Below are positions 6,179 through 8,976 of a stretch of DNA of 8,976 nucleotides, piece by piece. A program made the position numbers and the translations under genes. The stretch is from Methanomassiliicoccales archaeon (GTDB lineage: Archaea; Thermoplasmatota; Thermoplasmata; Methanomassiliicoccales; JACIVX01). The stretch covers positions 1-8,976 of the forward strand of contig JAJRAH010000081.1 in NCBI GenBank assembly GCA_028679985.1. Reading direction: 5' to 3'. The notes below the pieces were generated by a model, which was given only the letters and a program-made list of their open reading frames with translations, ran no database searches and was not told the DNA's origin. Positions within the stretch are counted from its first letter, which is position 1, and every line of letters starts with the position of its first letter.

Positions 6179-6793
6179 GTGGAAGTCATTAGAAGAGGCG
6201 CTGAAGCTGAGATACGCATAGGCACCTGGATGGGGAGAAGGGTGATCGTCAAGAGCCGAGTGCCGAAGACTTATCGGCATCAGGAACTCGACAGATCCCT
6301 TCGGTCCTCGAGGACGAAGAATGAGGCGCGGCTCATTCAGGAAGCAAGAAATCATGGTGTCCCGACGCCGATCATATACGATGTCGACCTGGACGAGGCC
6401 GAGATCGTGATGGAAGAGATCCGGGGAGAGAGGGTGAAGGACGTACTCGGAAGGACTGATCCAGCATCGGTCGAGAAGATATGTGACGAGATCGGGAGGC
6501 TGACTGCGGTCCTTCACAGTAACGGTATCGTCCACGGAGATCTTACGACTTCCAACATGATCTTGCGGGATGGGAGGATATGGCTGATCGATTTCTCCCT
6601 TGGGGGAAGAAAGGCAACGATCGAGGAGATGGGGGTGGACCTCCACCTCGTCAAGCAAGCTTTCCTCTCTGCGCATTCAGAGATATTCGATTCCTTCCAG
6701 ATTGTACTCGACTCCTACAAGCGCAACTTCGAAGGCGCTGAGGGTGTGATAGATAGGGTCAGAGAGATAGAGGGCAGGGGGAGGTACACTTGA
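6179..6793 (+). CDS. bud32: KEOPS complex kinase/ATPase Bud32 (stand-alone)
   Basis: This 204-residue protein is a compact Bud32-type (piD261) kinase. It opens with RRGAEAEI (5-12), the family's glycine-poor nucleotide loop, then the catalytic lysine in VIVKSRV (Lys25), the family-specific KTYRHQELD (30-38) and a following RTKNEAR (45-51), the catalytic loop HGDLTTSNM (119-127) and DFSLG (138-142) in place of DFG. Bud32 acts with Kae1, Cgi121 and Pcc1 to make the t6A modification at position 37 of ANN-decoding tRNAs; its own role is ATP hydrolysis. The frame is open upstream into the helicase gene, but that segment is not Bud32-like. GTG 6179 gives the family N-terminus and has a TATA-like box 27 bases upstream. 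In many euryarchaea Bud32 is fused to the C-terminus of Kae1; here it is separate. Its stop overlaps the TTG start of the next gene. Confidence 0.93.
   Translation: MEVIRRGAEAEIRIGTWMGRRVIVKSRVPKTYRHQELDRSLRSSRTKNEARLIQEARNHGVPTPIIYDVDLDEAEIVMEEIRGERVKDVLGRTDPASVEKICDEIGRLTAVLHSNGIVHGDLTTSNMILRDGRIWLIDFSLGGRKATIEEMGVDLHLVKQAFLSAHSEIFDSFQIVLDSYKRNFEGAEGVIDRVREIEGRGRYT
6777..6785 (+). promoter_or_regulatory. Strong Shine-Dalgarno for XTP/dITP diphosphatase
   Basis: The sequence GGGGGAGGT lies in the last codons of bud32 and is followed by ACAC and the start TTG at 6790. The near-perfect match to the 16S rRNA anti-SD explains how a TTG start could be used, and it supports translation coupled to bud32. 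Confidence 0.7.
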
Positions 6794-7359
6794 CGAAGCT
6801 CGCCCTCATCACATCCAATCAGGGGAAGCTCAGGGAGTTCAGGAGCGAGCTCTCTCGCTTGGACATTGAGGTCACAAGCACGGACGAAAGTTGTGAGGAG
6901 ATTCAGGCCGATACGATCGAGGAGGTCGTCCGATACTGCCTGAAAGACCTTGGGGGGAGAGGGGTCGGCAACGTGATCATCGACGACTCCGGACTTTTCA
7001 TAGACTCCCTCGGCGGATTTCCCGGAGTCTACTCTTCGTACGTTTTCAGGACTCTGGGTTGCAAGGGCGTACTCAAGCTCCTTGAAGGTAAGGAAGACAG
7101 AAGCGCACACTTCAGCTGCTGCATCGGGTGCATTCTAGGCAGTGGTGAAAATATAGTCGTCACAGAAAGCGTGAGCGGAAGAATCGGGACCGAGGAGAAG
7201 GGAAATCAAGGATTCGGTTTTGACCCGATCTTCATACCCCAGGAGGATCAAAGAACCTTCGCGGAGATGTCTATTGAAGAGAAGAATCCCATATCACACC
7301 GCGGCAAGGCGATAAGGGCGTTCGCAGAGATGTTGAAGCGGAAGAGAGGCGTGAGATGA
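6790..7359 (+). CDS. rdgB: XTP/dITP diphosphatase (RdgB/HAM1 family)
   Basis: This 189-residue protein has the usual length of the family. It hydrolyses XTP, dITP and ITP to monophosphates and pyrophosphate, keeping deaminated purines out of DNA and RNA. Family motifs are the N-terminal SNQGKLREF (9-17), IIDDSGLFID (63-72) with the catalytic Asp near 66, FPGVYSSYV, GFGFDPIF (141-148) and the C-terminal SHRGKAIRAF (169-178). The start is a TTG at 6790: it overlaps the bud32 stop as TTGA, has a strong SD (GGAGGT) 4 bases upstream, and gives the expected N-terminus, MTKLALITSNQGK. The next gene overlaps its stop as ATGA. The bud32 linkage resembles arrangements in other archaea, where this gene often neighbours the Kae1-Bud32 gene (from memory, not checked). 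Confidence 0.94.
   Translation: MTKLALITSNQGKLREFRSELSRLDIEVTSTDESCEEIQADTIEEVVRYCLKDLGGRGVGNVIIDDSGLFIDSLGGFPGVYSSYVFRTLGCKGVLKLLEGKEDRSAHFSCCIGCILGSGENIVVTESVSGRIGTEEKGNQGFGFDPIFIPQEDQRTFAEMSIEEKNPISHRGKAIRAFAEMLKRKRGVR
7344..7349 (+). promoter_or_regulatory. Shine-Dalgarno for the epimerase gene
   Basis: GAGAGG lies 6 bases before the ATG at 7356, inside the end of the diphosphatase gene. It supports the ATG that overlaps the upstream TGA. Confidence 0.5.
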
Positions 7360-8324
7360 AGCTCCAGAAGAAGAAGATACTCGTGACAGGATGCGCCGGA
7401 TTCATCGGCAGTCACATGACCGACAGGCTCCTGGCCCTAGGAAGCAGCGTCCTGGGCGTGGACAACTTCAGCACCGGAAAGAGGAGATTCCTCCAGAGCG
7501 CCATATCAAGTGACCGATTCAGACTGATAGGTGGGAACCTTCTAGAAATGGATTTGGCGCCGATGTTCGGCGAAGTGGATGTCGTCTGCCATTTTGCGGC
7601 GAATCCGGACGTGAGAGTGGGAGCCTCCGATACAAAGATACACTTCGAGCAGAACCTCGAGGTAACCTACCGGCTGTTGGAGGCTTGTAGGAAGAGTGGA
7701 ATCAAAGACATAGTATTCCCTTCGACCTCGACGGTGTACGGAGAGCCTGACACGATGCCGACACCGGAGACGCTCGGTCCCCTCATCCCGATCTCCCTAT
7801 ACGGCGCTTCCAAGCTCGGCTGCGAGGCGCTCATCTCGGGTTACTGTCATACTTTCGACATGAACTCGGTGATCTATCGCTTCGCCAACGTGGTCGGCTC
7901 GAGGAGCACGCACAATGTCCTCCACGATTTCGTGAGGAAATTGAAGCAGAATCCTGGAGAGCTGGAGATACTCGGAGCAGAACCTGGAACAATCAAGTCA
8001 TACGTTCACATCAAGGATTGTCTAGACGCCATGGTCACCGGTGCGGAGAACGCGAATGAACGGGTCGAAATCCTCAACATTGGCTCAAAGGACAGAATCA
8101 CGGTTAAGGAAATCGCCGACATCGTCGTCCGTGAGATGGGACTCAAAGAGGTCAAGTACCGTTGGACCGGTGGCGTCGACGGAGGAAGAGGATGGACCGG
8201 GGACGTGAGACAGATGTTGCTGTCGATTGAGAAGCTGGAAAGACTCGGATGGACGCCTAGGTACAACAGTTCGGAGGCCATCACGGCTGCCGTCAGAGAG
8301 ATCCTGGCGGAGGGACTACAGTAA
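7356..8324 (+). CDS. GalE-like NAD-dependent sugar-nucleotide epimerase/dehydratase
   Basis: This 322-residue protein is an extended short-chain dehydrogenase. It has the Rossmann motif TGCAGFIGSH (11-20), Asp36 at the end of strand 2 (prefers NAD over NADP), HFAANPDVRVG (79-89), the active-site region STSTVYGE (123-130) and the catalytic pair Tyr149/Lys153 in YGASK. RFANVVGSR and a KSYVHIKDCLDAM segment match the sugar-nucleotide-binding half of archaeal GalE-like proteins. It probably epimerises UDP-glucose/galactose or a related nucleotide sugar for surface glycans or glycolipids; substrate is not decided. The usual 'G(D/A)GxQxKSY' element appears as GAEPGTIKSY, slightly divergent. The ATG at 7356 overlaps the previous stop as ATGA and has GAGAGG 6 bases upstream, so it is likely co-translated with rdgB. 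It converges on the transglutaminase-like gene with a 19-base gap. Confidence 0.88.
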   Translation: MKLQKKKILVTGCAGFIGSHMTDRLLALGSSVLGVDNFSTGKRRFLQSAISSDRFRLIGGNLLEMDLAPMFGEVDVVCHFAANPDVRVGASDTKIHFEQNLEVTYRLLEACRKSGIKDIVFPSTSTVYGEPDTMPTPETLGPLIPISLYGASKLGCEALISGYCHTFDMNSVIYRFANVVGSRSTHNVLHDFVRKLKQNPGELEILGAEPGTIKSYVHIKDCLDAMVTGAENANERVEILNIGSKDRITVKEIADIVVREMGLKEVKYRWTGGVDGGRGWTGDVRQMLLSIEKLERLGWTPRYNSSEAITAAVREILAEGLQ

Positions 8325-8343
8325 TCGCTTCCTTTCGCTCCGG

Positions 8344-8976
8344 CTAGAAGATCCCGCCACCATTCGCTACTTCTCCGGTCGCATCGATGGTCACGAGCCA
8401 ATCGCTGTTGTCAAATGTCCAATCGGTGAGATCGTATGTATCCGAGGGTGAAGCCGTTGCTGGGAGACCTCCGGCATAAGGGAATCCTGCAGTATCCACG
8501 ACGAGCCAGTATCCGAATGAGTCCTCCAGAAAGCACACCCTGACTTGAGTTCCGTAATAGGAGATGAACGACAGCCGCACTGAACCCAACTCATACTCAT
8601 CCATCGCGACGAGGACTGTAGGAAAGGCGTGCTCGTTAATGATATTGACTCGCGCGTTTCCCCCTAGGGCACCGATAATCGAGGCCATCAGTATTGCCTG
8701 ATCCTCGCAGTCGCCCGCCTTTCTTGTCAAGGTTTCTTCCGTGCTTTGCCAGTAGTCGCCACCATCGTCGGTTTCGTACACGATCTCCGAGCGGACCCAG
8801 TCAAACGCAGCCGCAATATGCAAGGTGCTGTATTCACCGGGATAATCAGAAACTATCGTTTCCGCGACGTCCTGCACGGCAGTGAAGTTCACCCTTGAAT
8901 TCACTTTGTTGTAGTATTCCTCTACGTTCTTGTCGAGACTGTAGCTATGCTCGGAGGGGCGTCCATAGACTTCGAC
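8344..8976 (-). CDS. Transglutaminase-like domain protein, N-terminus cut by window edge
   Basis: The frame is open from the right edge (8976) to TAG 8346-8344, giving 210 visible residues; the true start is outside. An internal GTG at 8904 should not be taken as the start, because coding-like sequence continues upstream (YGRPSEHSYSLDK...). The core fits the transglutaminase-like / archaeal cysteine peptidase fold: AAAFDWVRSEIVYE (about 55-68), the nucleophile in KAGDCEDQAILMASIIGALG (Cys90 of the visible part), His116 in NEHAFPTVLV, and Asp161 in YWLVVDTAG. All three triad residues are thus present in order. Such archaeal proteins are often secreted or membrane-anchored, but any signal sequence would lie outside. 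The exact reaction (proteolysis, amide transfer or none) is unknown. The C-terminal 45 residues are Asp/Thr/Gly rich and end in GGGIF. Confidence 0.8.
   Translation of the reverse strand, partial: VEVYGRPSEHSYSLDKNVEEYYNKVNSRVNFTAVQDVAETIVSDYPGEYSTLHIAAAFDWVRSEIVYETDDGGDYWQSTEETLTRKAGDCEDQAILMASIIGALGGNARVNIINEHAFPTVLVAMDEYELGSVRLSFISYYGTQVRVCFLEDSFGYWLVVDTAGFPYAGGLPATASPSDTYDLTDWTFDNSDWLVTIDATGEVANGGGIF

Noticed and set aside
1..8976. CRISPR arrays, insertion sequences, toxin-antitoxin or phage defence modules, tRNA or rRNA genes
   Set aside because: I found no regularly spaced repeats, transposase-like ORF, terminal inverted repeats, nuclease/toxin motifs or RNA gene signatures. The recognisable genes are mostly housekeeping types.

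Overview
This window looks like the chromosome of a euryarchaeon, and a member of the Thermoplasmatota is my best guess. The evidence is a type 2 isopentenyl-diphosphate isomerase next to a short-chain geranylgeranyl diphosphate synthase (archaeal ether-lipid precursors), a RadB recombinase paralogue (a euryarchaeal marker), an XPD/Rad3-type Fe-S helicase, and a stand-alone Bud32 kinase of the KEOPS complex. The lineage below Euryarchaeota is inferred from gene content only. Coding density is very high: no gap between genes exceeds about 100 bases, and I see no rRNA, tRNA, CRISPR array or insertion sequence.

Layout. (1) Bases 1-1169, + strand: the C-terminal end of an idi2-like isomerase, then GGPP synthase 9 bases later. 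(2) Bases 1186-4179, - strand, read right to left: an MFS transporter of the anion:cation symporter type, an AIM24-family protein, a small and extremely hydrophobic membrane protein starting 1 base after the AIM24 stop, and RadB. RadB converges on GGPP synthase with 16 bases between the stops. (3) Bases 4279-8324, + strand: XPD-type helicase, Bud32 kinase, XTP/dITP diphosphatase (RdgB/Ham1) and a GalE-like NAD-dependent sugar epimerase. The last three are chained by 4-base stop/start overlaps (TTGA and ATGA). (4) Bases 8344-8976, - strand: the C-terminal part of a transglutaminase-like protein with a recognisable Cys-His-Asp triad, cut by the right edge and converging on the epimerase.

How they work together. 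The left pair supplies DMAPP and then C20 prenyl diphosphate for archaeal membrane lipids. RadB and XPD, in the two divergent groups, serve recombination or DNA repair. Bud32 acts in tRNA t6A synthesis and RdgB cleans the nucleotide pool; their tight coupling fits the informational/housekeeping character of the cluster. The epimerase probably feeds nucleotide sugars to glycan or glycolipid synthesis.

Signals. Genes inside operons (GGPPS, the small membrane protein, RdgB, the epimerase) have purine-rich Shine-Dalgarno sequences at sensible spacing. Three genes that begin a unit or follow a gap (radB, xpd, bud32) have GTG starts, little or no Shine-Dalgarno, and an A/T-rich box about 26-27 bases upstream, which suggests leaderless transcription.

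I see no clear new defence or mobile system. The least explained parts are the AIM24/small-membrane-protein/RadB neighbourhood, the non-canonical DEGH box and extra cysteines of the XPD-like helicase, and the partial transglutaminase-like protein.
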